In this document: piece by piece, positions 1-5,034 of the stretch | Position numbering within the stretch: the stretch's first letter is position 1 | Layout of the letters: each line of letters starts with the position of its first letter | Assembly (NCBI GenBank): GCA_045644025.1 | Contig: JAZRGE010000041.1 | Span: forward strand, 1-8,228 | DNA length: 8,228 nucleotides | DNA from: JAZRGE01 sp045644025 | GTDB taxonomy: Bacteria > Bacillota > Clostridia > Oscillospirales > Acutalibacteraceae | Reading direction: 5' to 3' | Translations under genes and position numbers: made by a program | The notes under the pieces: model-generated | Told to the model about the DNA's origin: nothing | The model's database searches: none | Seen by the model: only the letters and a program-made list of their open reading frames with translations

Positions 1-504
1 CTGCGTGATACAATGCAGTCTCACGATCGGTGCAGTGTTGTTGAAGTTGTGGGCCGCCATGCAGGCCATCTGGCAATGAACCTTGGGCTTGCCACAGGCG
101 CTACATATATTCTTGTGCCCGAAGAGACCTACAACATTGAAAAGATTGTGGAGAAGATTAAAATTGCCCAGAATCACGGCAAGCACCACTTCATTATTGT
201 TGTGGCTGAGGGCGTTGAGTGCAAGGAAGAGCTCGGAAAGCTTATCGAAGAAAAATCCGGTATTGAAACCAAGCGCACCGTGCTTGGCCACGTGCAGCGC
301 GGCGGTAATCCCACCGCACGCGATAGAATCCTTGCCAGCGAAATGGGCTATGAGGCTGTTCAGCTTCTCAGCCGTGGCATCGGCAACCGTGTTATCTGCT
401 TCAAGAATAACGATATCATCGATATGGATATCTTTGCCGCTTTGGCAATGACTAAAACGATCGACCGCGAGAGATATAAGATCAGCGGCGCTGTTTCTAT
501 CTAA
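1..504 (+). CDS. pfkA: 6-phosphofructokinase, C-terminal part (5' end outside window)
   Basis: This is the C-terminal half of ATP-dependent 6-phosphofructokinase, the cytoplasmic enzyme that phosphorylates fructose-6-phosphate to fructose-1,6-bisphosphate in glycolysis. The reading frame is open from base 1, so the start lies upstream; 167 residues and the stop are present. From memory of E. coli PfkA, the first residues LRDT match the segment with the substrate-binding arginine contributed by the neighbouring subunit. VVEVVGRHAGHLA matches the VEVMGR substrate loop, and GHVQRGGNPTARDRILASEMG matches the conserved GHIQRGGSP...DRILASRMG block with its two arginines. By that alignment the full protein would be about 325 residues, normal for the family. 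No internal stop or frameshift is seen. The next gene follows after 9 nt and is probably co-transcribed. The ATP-binding N-terminal domain is not visible, so ATP versus pyrophosphate use cannot be judged here. Confidence 0.95.
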   Translation: MRDTMQSHDRCSVVEVVGRHAGHLAMNLGLATGATYILVPEETYNIEKIVEKIKIAQNHGKHHFIIVVAEGVECKEELGKLIEEKSGIETKRTVLGHVQRGGNPTARDRILASEMGYEAVQLLSRGIGNRVICFKNNDIIDMDIFAALAMTKTIDRERYKISGAVSI

Positions 505-513
505 GGTGGCATA

Positions 514-837
514 ATGGGATTGTTCTGCAGAAATAAAGAAAATTCCAAAAAGTTCAAAAAGCAAATTGCCCAAAAGGTGGGCGGCCATAGGCTTCGCTAC
601 GTGACTCAAAGGGATGCCGATGGCAACGAAGATATCCTTGGAAAGGGCGGCGGAATCAGCTTTTCGGGGGATAGGGTGAACGTGTTTTCCGAGAACGGAC
701 GCCATCTGACCGTGGATATCTACGAAGCAAAAATTTATGAGCTTATGTCTAACGACGGAGCGGTCGTTTCCGGAACGGATACCGAAACGGGCGAAAAAAA
801 GACTGTTGTGGCATATTATGTGTATTACCGCAAATAA
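514..837 (+). CDS. Conserved-looking small protein of unknown function
   Basis: This gene encodes 107 residues; I do not recognise a named family. The start ATG is preceded by AAGGTGG, ending 3-5 nt upstream, and the gene lies 9 nt after the pfkA stop, so it is probably the last gene of a pfkA transcript. The N-terminus (residues 1-25) is strongly basic and lysine-rich. A Gly-rich stretch ILGKGGGISFSGDRVNVF lies near the middle and is followed by alternating hydrophobic residues typical of beta strands. The C-terminus ends in aromatic residues (VVAYYVYYRK). There is no signal peptide or membrane segment, so a small soluble, mostly beta, cytoplasmic protein is the best reading. Codon use matches the neighbouring housekeeping genes, which argues for a real, resident gene. 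A functional link to glycolysis would rest on position alone. Confidence 0.8.
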   Translation: MGLFCRNKENSKKFKKQIAQKVGGHRLRYVTQRDADGNEDILGKGGGISFSGDRVNVFSENGRHLTVDIYEAKIYELMSNDGAVVSGTDTETGEKKTVVAYYVYYRK

Positions 838-861
838 TTTTCTTAGTGTAAAGAAAAAAAC

Positions 862-890
862 TTGACAGGCGAGCGTATGTGTTGTATAAT
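862..890 (+). promoter_or_regulatory. Consensus sigma-A promoter for ylxM-ffh
   Basis: An exact -35 hexamer TTGACA (862-867) and an exact -10 hexamer TATAAT (885-890) are separated by exactly 17 bp. Transcription would begin near 896-898, leaving a leader of about 27 nt before ylxM. It lies between the stop of the unknown 107-residue gene and ylxM, so it would start a new unit for the signal recognition particle genes. A weak AT-only inverted repeat (838-857) lies just upstream. Confidence 0.92.
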
Positions 891-910
891 ACATCGGAAG
901 GCTAAGAAAG

Positions 911-920
911 GGCGGTGGAT
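911..920 (+). promoter_or_regulatory. Ribosome binding site deciding the ylxM start
   Basis: GGCGGTGGAT resembles the GGAGGTGAT anti-16S complement and ends 3 nt before GTG at 924, with core GGTGG 5 nt from it. The in-frame GTG at 915 lies inside this site and so is unlikely to be the start. Confidence 0.6.
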
Positions 921-923
921 TTT

Positions 924-1235
924 GTGGAGAAGAATTATGAGATCTCCCGTCTGCTGGATCTTTACGGAAACCTTTTGAACGAAAAACAGCGCAATACGCT
1001 CGTCTGCTATTATGAAGAGGATCTTTCTCTTTCGGAGATAGCACAGAACGAAGGCATTTCCCGCCAGGGCGTGAGCGATAGCATTCGCCGTGCCGAAGCA
1101 CAGCTTAAGGGGTTTGAGGAAAAGCTGCATTTGCTTGCTATCTGCGGCGAGATAGAAAATCTCTCCAAAGCGGCTAGCGGCGCTTCGGGCGAGATAAAGA
1201 ATATTATAGATAAATTAGCGGATATGATGCCCTGA
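924..1235 (+). CDS. ylxM: YlxM/p13-like DNA-binding protein, signal recognition particle associated
   Basis: This small helix-turn-helix protein of the YlxM (UPF0122, p13) family is encoded next to ffh in most Firmicutes. In streptococci it is reported to influence SRP function. With GTG at 924 it has 103 residues. The N-terminal part (RLLDLYGNLLNEKQRN, about residues 9-24) matches the family's start. A sigma-region-4-like helix-turn-helix spans about residues 34-60 (LSLSEIAQNEGISRQGVSDSIRRAEA), and a helical tail follows. The family typically has about 105-120 residues. GTG at 915 would add three residues but sits inside the ribosome binding site. The gene lies directly behind a consensus promoter and 18 nt before ffh. 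Function as a DNA-binding regulator versus SRP accessory is not settled for the family. Confidence 0.9.
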   Translation: MEKNYEISRLLDLYGNLLNEKQRNTLVCYYEEDLSLSEIAQNEGISRQGVSDSIRRAEAQLKGFEEKLHLLAICGEIENLSKAASGASGEIKNIIDKLADMMP

Positions 1236-1241
1236 TTTTGT

Positions 1242-1248
1242 GAGGTGA
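1242..1248 (+). promoter_or_regulatory. Ribosome binding site supporting a TTG start for ffh
   Basis: GAGGTGA lies 5 nt before TTG at 1254, after which the protein reads AFEGLSDRL, the usual Ffh N-terminus. No ATG or GTG with better spacing is available in that frame nearby. Confidence 0.75.
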
Positions 1249-1253
1249 GATAA

Positions 1254-2597
1254 TTGGCCTTTGAAGGTCTTTCCGATAGATTGGCCGCAACATTCAAAAA
1301 GTTGCGCTCCAGAGGAAAACTCAACGAAAAAGATGTTCGTGATGCAATGCGAGAGGTTCGCATCGCCCTTTTGGAGGCCGATGTCAACTATAAGGTTGCA
1401 AAGGATTTCACCAACGCCGTCACCGAAAGGTGCATAGGTGAAAAGGTTATGGATAGCCTCACCGCCCCTCAGATGGTAATTAAGATTGTGCGCGATGAGC
1501 TCACCGCGCTTATGGGCGGCGAAAACGTTCGAATAAACACTGCTTCTAAAATCCCCACTATCATTATGATGTGCGGTCTGCAAGGTTCCGGTAAAACAAC
1601 ACACAGTGGTAAGCTTGCCAAGAAGCTAAAAGCTCAGGGTCATCGCCCCTTGCTCGTGGCCTGCGATATTTATAGGCCGGCCGCCATTGATCAGCTCAAG
1701 GTTGTGGGCGAAGCGGTTGGCGTCCCCGTTTATGAGAACGGTACACAGAAACCGGAAAAGACTGCCGTGGAAGCAGTTCGCCGTGCAAGAGACTATGGCA
1801 ACGATTTTGTGATTCTGGATACAGCCGGTAGGCTTCATATCGATGATGAACTTATGGCTGAGCTTAAGAGGATCACAAAAGCAGTTGAGGTTAACGAAAT
1901 ATTGCTTGTTGTGGATTCGATGATAGGTCAGGATGCCGTGAATATGGCTAAGGCCTTCAACGATCTCCTGCAGATAGATGGAATCATCCTCACCAAATTG
2001 GATGGCGATACCCGCGGCGGTGCGGCACTTTCTGCCGTGTCTGTCACCGGAAAGCCTATCAAATTTGTTGGTACAGGCGAAAAGCTGGATGATTTTGATG
2101 AGTTCCATCCCGATAGAATGGCATCCAGAATATTGGGAATGGGTGATGTGCTTTCTCTTATCGAAAAGGTGGAAAGCGAAATAGACGAGCAAGAGGCTGA
2201 AAGAACGGCCAAAAGGCTTCAGGAAAATAAGTTTGATCTCAATGATCTGCTGGATCAGTTTAAGAGCATTAAGAAAATGGGCTCGGTTAAGAGTCTGCTT
2301 TCCATGGTGCCCGGTATGGATAGGCAGATAGCCGATGCCGATATCGATGAACGCCAGCTTTATAGAACCGAAGCCATAATCCTTTCTATGACTCCTAAGG
2401 AGCGCAGAAAGCCGGAACTTATCAATTTCTCTCGCAAAAAGAGAATTGCTGCTGGCTCGGGCACATCGCTTGAGGATATAAACAAGCTTCTCCGCCAGTT
2501 TGAACAGATGAAGAAGATGTTTAAGCAGATGAATTCTAAAGGCGGCCGACGAATGATGGGCCGCAATATGGGAATGCCGCCCGGCTTCCCGATGTAG
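1254..2597 (+). CDS. ffh: Signal recognition particle protein Ffh (SRP54)
   Basis: Ffh is the GTPase of the signal recognition particle. It binds SRP RNA and signal sequences on nascent chains and docks with FtsY to deliver ribosomes to the SecYEG membrane channel. The protein is 447 residues, normal length, from a TTG start. The N domain spans about residues 1-85. The G domain carries the P-loop GLQGSGKTT (108-116), DTAGR (189-193), TKLDGDTRGG (247-256) and GTGEKLDDFDEF (273-284). The methionine-rich M domain runs from about residue 298, with the RNA- and signal-binding part KRIAAGSGTS (396-405) followed by a Met-rich helix (about 415-427) and a Gly/Met/Arg tail. Every key GTPase motif is intact. 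It sits 18 nt after ylxM and 60 nt before rpsP, the common Firmicutes arrangement. FtsY is not in this window. Confidence 0.98.
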   Translation: MAFEGLSDRLAATFKKLRSRGKLNEKDVRDAMREVRIALLEADVNYKVAKDFTNAVTERCIGEKVMDSLTAPQMVIKIVRDELTALMGGENVRINTASKIPTIIMMCGLQGSGKTTHSGKLAKKLKAQGHRPLLVACDIYRPAAIDQLKVVGEAVGVPVYENGTQKPEKTAVEAVRRARDYGNDFVILDTAGRLHIDDELMAELKRITKAVEVNEILLVVDSMIGQDAVNMAKAFNDLLQIDGIILTKLDGDTRGGAALSAVSVTGKPIKFVGTGEKLDDFDEFHPDRMASRILGMGDVLSLIEKVESEIDEQEAERTAKRLQENKFDLNDLLDQFKSIKKMGSVKSLLSMVPGMDRQIADADIDERQLYRTEAIILSMTPKERRKPELINFSRKKRIAAGSGTSLEDINKLLRQFEQMKKMFKQMNSKGGRRMMGRNMGMPPGFPM

Positions 2598-2603
2598 TTT
2601 AGT

Positions 2604-2625
2604 TTTTATGGGATATCCCTTAAAA
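2604..2625. repeat. 22-bp imperfect palindrome between ffh and rpsP
   Basis: TTTTA, one mismatch, a perfect 10-bp core GGGATATCCC (2610-2619), one mismatch and TAAAA form a near-symmetrical site. It could be an operator-like DNA element or an RNA hairpin with an ATAT loop. It has no T-run on the + strand side, so it does not look like a terminator for ffh. It lies about 18 nt upstream of the rpsP ribosome binding site. Its role is unknown. Confidence 0.45.
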
Positions 2626-2657
2626 TACCAAGAAAAAAGCACAGGAGGTGTGTTGTA

Positions 2658-2900
2658 ATGGCAGTTAAAATCAGACTGCGCCGTATGGGCGCAAAGAGGC
2701 ATCCTTTCTATCGTGTTGTTGTTGCTGATTCCAGATTCCCCAGAAACGGTCGTTTCATCGAGGAAATCGGTTACTTCGATCCCAACGTTGAACCCGCTAA
2801 TGTGAAGATCGATGCCGATAAGGCTAAGGAGTGGATCGCAAACGGCGCTCAGCCCACCGATACCGTTAAGGCTCTGCTCAAGAAGAACGGTGTTCTTTAA
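2658..2900 (+). CDS. rpsP: 30S ribosomal protein S16
   Basis: Ribosomal protein S16 is an early-assembling protein of the 30S subunit that binds 16S rRNA. The 80-residue product begins MAVKIRLRRMGAKRHPFYRV, the family signature, and continues with ADSRFPRNGRFIEEIGYFDP. Length is typical (about 80-90). The ATG is preceded by a strong AGGAGGTG (2643-2650) at 7 nt. The gene lies 60 nt after ffh and 29 nt before khpA. There is no separate recognisable promoter, so it is probably transcribed from the ylxM promoter, possibly modulated at the palindrome upstream. Confidence 0.98.
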   Translation: MAVKIRLRRMGAKRHPFYRVVVADSRFPRNGRFIEEIGYFDPNVEPANVKIDADKAKEWIANGAQPTDTVKALLKKNGVL

Positions 2901-2929
2901 TCCACAATCAACATAAGGAGGATAATCTA

Positions 2930-3163
2930 ATGACCGATTTGTTGATTACAATGGCTCAGGGCTTGGTAGACCAGCCTGATATGGTTAGTGTTACTGTTGA
3001 TGAGCCCGATGAAGAAGGTAAGATCGTTTACCATCTCCATGTAGCAGAAGGCGATATGGGTCGTGTTATAGGCAAGCAGGGAAGAACTGCAAAGGCTATT
3101 CGCACCGTTATGCGCACTGCAGCCAATCGTGAAGGTAAAAAAGTTGCTGTGGAGATCGATTGA
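2930..3163 (+). CDS. khpA: KhpA-type KH-domain RNA-binding protein
   Basis: A single type II KH domain of 77 residues (YlqC/KhpA family, formerly UPF0109). In pneumococcus and related Firmicutes, KhpA pairs with KhpB (Jag/EloR) to bind RNA and influence cell elongation and division. The GxxG loop that contacts RNA is visible as IGKQGR (residues 47-52), flanked by the expected helices (MGRV, TAKAIRTVM). Length is typical. A strong AAGGAGG (2915-2921) precedes the ATG by 8 nt, and rpsP lies 29 nt upstream. The last codons and the stop lie within a perfect inverted repeat that looks like a terminator. KhpB is not in this window. Confidence 0.95.
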   Translation: MTDLLITMAQGLVDQPDMVSVTVDEPDEEGKIVYHLHVAEGDMGRVIGKQGRTAKAIRTVMRTAANREGKKVAVEID

Positions 3164-3181
3164 TTCCACAGCAACCATTTT
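3143..3181 (+). terminator. Hairpin overlapping the 3' end of khpA, probable terminator
   Basis: An 11-bp perfect inverted repeat, GTTGCTGTGGA (3143-3153) and TCCACAGCAAC (3165-3175), flanks an 11-nt loop that contains the khpA stop codon. An A-run (3137-3142) precedes and CATTTT follows, as in a short intrinsic terminator. The T-run is only four bases, so termination may be partial. The left arm encodes the last residues of khpA, so translating ribosomes would melt it. Confidence 0.65.
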
Positions 3182-3193
3182 CCCAAAAATCAT

Positions 3194-3240
3194 AGCCAAC
3201 CTCGGAGCTTTTTAATTTAAGCGTGGGGCTGGCTTTGTTT
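3194..3240 (+). terminator. Second hairpin with T-rich tail ahead of rimM (terminator or attenuator)
   Basis: AGCCA (3194-3198) pairs with TGGCT (3230-3234). The stem continues after one mismatch through CCTCG (3200-3204) against TGGGG (3224-3228), including two G-T pairs. After a small internal loop it ends in GCTT (3207-3210) with AAGC (3219-3222). The sequence then reads TTGTTT. It lies 24 nt before the rimM start. It could end read-through from khpA or act as an attenuator in a rimM leader. Confidence 0.5.
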
Positions 3241-3250
3241 ACATAATATA

Positions 3251-3255
3251 AAGGA
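3251..3255 (+). promoter_or_regulatory. Ribosome binding site deciding the rimM start
   Basis: AAGGA lies 8 nt before ATG at 3264. The in-frame GTG at 3258 would be only 2 nt away, too close, and the ATG gives the usual short RimM N-terminus. Confidence 0.65.
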
Positions 3256-3263
3256 AAGTGCTT

Positions 3264-3779
3264 ATGCTGAAGCAATTTATTGATACAGGACGTATTGTGG
3301 GCACCCACGGCATCAGGGGTGAAATGCGCCTCGAAGTCTGGGCAGATAGCCCCCAATTCTTAAGCGGAATAAAGCAGCTATATTTGTCTGATAAGGGCGA
3401 GAACGCTTTTTCTGTTGTTGCCGCAAGGCCTCATAAGAATATCTGCATACTTAAAGTTAAGGGCGTGGATACTATCGAGGAAGCCGAGAAATACCGTGGC
3501 AAAGTGGTTTACATAAACCGCGCAGATAAACGATTGGAAAAAGGCCGATATTATATTCAGGATCTAATCGGCTGCCGCGTTTTTGATGAGAATAGCGGAA
3601 GGGAATACGGCATCATCAGTGAAGTTTCTCAAACCGGTGCCAATGATGTGTGGCACATAAAAAGTGGAGAAAAGGAATATCTTATTCCCGTGATACCTCA
3701 AGTAGTGAAATCGGTGAACGTGGAAGAAGAGATTGTTAAAATCACACCGCTTAGGGGGATTTTTGAAGATGAAGATTGA
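3264..3779 (+). CDS. rimM: Ribosome maturation factor RimM
   Basis: RimM helps assemble the head of the 30S subunit and binds ribosomal protein S19. The 171-residue product has the two expected parts. The N-terminal beta-barrel contains TGRIVGTHGIRGEMRL (residues 8-23), the family signature. A C-terminal PRC-barrel runs from about residue 95, with IGCRVFD, YGIISEV, TGANDVWHI and the block EYLIPVIPQVVKSV near the end. Length is normal. ATG at 3264 is preferred over GTG at 3258 because of ribosome binding site spacing. The last 11 nt overlap the start of trmD, indicating translational coupling. It follows khpA after about 100 nt containing two hairpins, so it may be regulated separately from rpsP-khpA. 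The ylqD gene often found just before rimM in Firmicutes is absent. Confidence 0.95.
   Translation: MLKQFIDTGRIVGTHGIRGEMRLEVWADSPQFLSGIKQLYLSDKGENAFSVVAARPHKNICILKVKGVDTIEEAEKYRGKVVYINRADKRLEKGRYYIQDLIGCRVFDENSGREYGIISEVSQTGANDVWHIKSGEKEYLIPVIPQVVKSVNVEEEIVKITPLRGIFEDED
3753..3759 (+). promoter_or_regulatory. Ribosome binding site for trmD within the end of rimM
   Basis: AGGGGGA inside the last codons of rimM lies 9 nt before ATG at 3769. This selects the start that gives MKIDILTIFPEM, the usual TrmD N-terminus, over the in-frame TTG at 3733. Confidence 0.75.
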
Positions 3780-4473
3780 TATTCTCACTATTTTCCCCGA
3801 AATGTGCAGCACCGTGATGGGCGAAAGCATCATCGGCAGGGCGCAAGCAGCAGGCAAGGTGGAGATCAACATCTCCAACATCCGTGATTACACTAAGGAC
3901 AAGCACAACCGAACTGACGATGAGCCCTATGGCGGCGGTATGGGTATGGTGATGACTGCTCAGCACATTTACGACTGCTTCAAAAGCCTATATGACAGCG
4001 ATGAGGATCGCCCTCATCTTATCTATATGTCTCCCAAAGGGCAGACTTTTACCCAGCAGAAGGCTATTGACCTGTTGCAGTATGATAGAATAGCTCTGCT
4101 TTGCGGCCACTATGAGGGTGTAGATCAGCGCGTGCTGGATGAAATTGTGGATGAAGAGATATCCATAGGAGATTTTGTTGTAACGGGCGGTGAATTGCCT
4201 GCGATGCTGGTGGCCGATGCGGTTTGCAGAATGTTGCCGGGTGTGCTTTCGGATGATGCATGTTTCAGCGAAGAAAGCCATTATGCAGGCCTTCTGGAAT
4301 ATCCGCAGTATACTCGCCCTGCCGTGTGGAATGGCAGAGAGGTGCCGCCGGTTCTTCTCTCGGGGCATCATAAAAATATCGAGGCCTGGAGAAGGCAACA
4401 ATCGGAAGAGATCACGGCCAAACTTCGCCCCGATATGATGGAAAAATATCGTGAAAATCATAAAAATAAGTAA
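3769..4473 (+). CDS. trmD: tRNA (guanine-N1-)-methyltransferase TrmD
   Basis: TrmD methylates N1 of G37 next to the anticodon using S-adenosylmethionine, which prevents +1 frameshifting; it is a homodimer with a SPOUT trefoil knot. The 234-residue product starts MKIDILTIFPEM. It contains PYGGGMGMVM (53-62) and the knot segments LLCGHYEGVDQRV (110-122) and ISIGDFVVTGGELPAM (131-146). It then has RMLPGVL with R154, and LLEYPQYTRP. Numbering from this start matches E. coli TrmD closely: R154 is kept, but the position of the catalytic Asp169 is Glu here (SEES, 167-170). I recall Glu at this site in other clostridial TrmDs, so it is probably a lineage variant, not a dead enzyme. It overlaps rimM by 11 nt. 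No rplS follows, unlike the usual order, and I see no clear terminator after it. Confidence 0.96.
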   Translation: MKIDILTIFPEMCSTVMGESIIGRAQAAGKVEINISNIRDYTKDKHNRTDDEPYGGGMGMVMTAQHIYDCFKSLYDSDEDRPHLIYMSPKGQTFTQQKAIDLLQYDRIALLCGHYEGVDQRVLDEIVDEEISIGDFVVTGGELPAMLVADAVCRMLPGVLSDDACFSEESHYAGLLEYPQYTRPAVWNGREVPPVLLSGHHKNIEAWRRQQSEEITAKLRPDMMEKYRENHKNK

Positions 4474-4510
4474 TGGATTATATTTCCGAAATGCCCAAAA
4501 AAGAGCGCTA

Positions 4511-4533
4511 TATTTAAGCAAATTGCATAAATA
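4511..4533. repeat. 23-bp imperfect palindrome after trmD
   Basis: TATTTA, one mismatch, GCAA, a central A, TTGC, one mismatch and TAAATA form a dyad with almost no loop. It is therefore more likely a DNA protein-binding site than an RNA hairpin. It lies in the trmD-ptsH gap, about 65 bp upstream of the 16-bp palindrome. AT-rich DNA produces such symmetry by chance fairly often, so confidence is low. Confidence 0.3.
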
Positions 4534-4556
4534 AGAGCTAAAGAAAATGGCACATT

Positions 4557-4606
4557 TTGACGATTAGGTAAAATTTTTGGAATGTTCCAAAGTTTGATTG
4601 ACGATT
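4557..4606 (+). repeat. 9-bp direct repeat TTGACGATT flanking the palindrome
   Basis: TTGACGATT occurs at 4557-4565 and again at 4598-4606, 41 bp apart (about four helical turns). The second copy contains the -35 box of the ptsH promoter. The copies flank the palindrome at 4576-4591. The first copy has no matching -10 box at the right distance. Confidence 0.4.
4576..4591. promoter_or_regulatory. Perfect palindrome, candidate operator or activator site for ptsH
   Basis: TTTGGAATGTTCCAAA is a perfect 7-2-7 inverted repeat ending 6 bp before the -35 box at 4598. This position suits an activator contacting RNA polymerase, or a repressor. It does not match the CcpA cre, CIRCE, LexA or NrdR patterns as I know them, so the protein that might bind it is unknown. 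Confidence 0.5.
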
Positions 4607-4625
4607 TTTAACTTTATGGTATAAT
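4598..4625 (+). promoter_or_regulatory. Sigma-A promoter with extended -10, for ptsH
   Basis: TTGACG (4598-4603) and TATAAT (4620-4625) are separated by 16 bp, with TGG directly before the -10 box giving an extended -10. Transcription would start near 4632, leaving about 60 nt of leader before ptsH. A small 5-bp inverted repeat, TGCAA/TTGCA, lies in that leader (4658-4671). Confidence 0.85.
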
Positions 4626-4691
4626 ATACTTATTAGAAAACCAAAGTGTGATATACGTGCAACCTATTGCAATAACTGAGGAGAGGTTAAG

Positions 4692-4955
4692 ATGTTTATA
4701 AAAGACGTTATGGTACAGAATCAGGTTGGTCTTCACGCAAGGCCTGCCACTTTCTTTATTCAGAAAGCCAATGAATTTAAATCTTCTATCTGGGTTGAAA
4801 AAGAAGAGCGCAGAGTAAACGCTAAGAGCCTTCTCGGTGTGCTTTCCCTTGGTATCATCGGTGGTACAACCATTAAGATCATTGCCGACGGTATCGACGA
4901 ACAGGAAGCTGTGGAAGGTTTGGTAAACCTGGTGCAGTCGGGTTTTGCCGAATAA
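4692..4955 (+). CDS. ptsH: Phosphocarrier protein HPr
   Basis: HPr is the small cytoplasmic phosphocarrier of the sugar phosphotransferase system: it takes phosphate from enzyme I on His15 and passes it to EIIA domains. The 87-residue product has GLHARPA (residues 13-19) with His15. Ser46 is present in NAKSLLGVLSLGI (43-55), the regulatory site that HPr kinase phosphorylates in Firmicutes for CcpA-dependent carbon control. Because His15 is present this is HPr and not Crh. The commoner KSIMGVMSL reads KSLLGVLSL, a conservative change. AGGAGAGG (4679-4686) precedes the ATG by 5 nt. The gene has its own promoter and a strong terminator, so it is monocistronic or nearly so; enzyme I (ptsI) does not follow it. 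The pfkA product fructose-1,6-bisphosphate is the known activator of HPr kinase, but nothing here links the two genes in regulation. Confidence 0.95.
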   Translation: MFIKDVMVQNQVGLHARPATFFIQKANEFKSSIWVEKEERRVNAKSLLGVLSLGIIGGTTIKIIADGIDEQEAVEGLVNLVQSGFAE

Positions 4956-4968
4956 TATAACATAGTTC

Positions 4969-5002
4969 ATAGCGCAGAAGCCTTTTCTGCGCTATTATTT
5001 TT
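4969..5002 (+). terminator. Strong intrinsic terminator after ptsH
   Basis: An 11-bp perfect stem, ATAGCGCAGAA (4969-4979) with TTCTGCGCTAT (4985-4995), closes a 5-nt loop and is followed by TATTTTT (4996-5002). It begins 13 nt after the ptsH stop. Only 32 bp separate it from the next start codon. Confidence 0.9.
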
Positions 5003-5020
5003 GTGTGAAGGAGAATTGAG

Positions 5021-5029
5021 AAGGAGGGG
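5021..5029 (+). promoter_or_regulatory. Ribosome binding site supporting a TTG start for the VTC-domain gene
   Basis: AAGGAGGGG lies 5 nt before TTG at 5035. A second purine-rich stretch, GAAGGAGA (5008-5015), lies just upstream but has no usable start at proper spacing. Confidence 0.7.
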
Positions 5030-5034
5030 ATTAC

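Noticed and set aside
838..857. AT-only inverted repeat TTTTCTT/AAGAAAA after the 107-residue gene
   Set aside because: The 7-bp stem has a single G-C pair and is followed by A-rich, not T-rich, sequence; too weak to call a terminator.
1626..2702. 358-codon open frame on the minus strand opposite ffh and the start of rpsP
   Set aside because: The translation is His/Ile/Leu-rich with no family resemblance and runs opposite two certain genes; it is an antisense artefact.
3258..3263. GTG at 3258 as rimM start
   Set aside because: Only 2 nt from the AAGGA ribosome binding site, whereas ATG at 3264 has 8-nt spacing and gives the usual RimM N-terminus.
3733..3768. Upstream TTG at 3733 as trmD start
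   Set aside because: It would add 12 unlike residues; ATG at 3769 has a good ribosome binding site and gives the conserved MKIDILTIFPEM N-terminus.
4953..4961. TATAAC-like sequence at the end of ptsH as a promoter for the VTC cluster
   Set aside because: No acceptable -35 box lies 16-18 bp upstream, and transcripts would still meet the terminator at 4969-5002.
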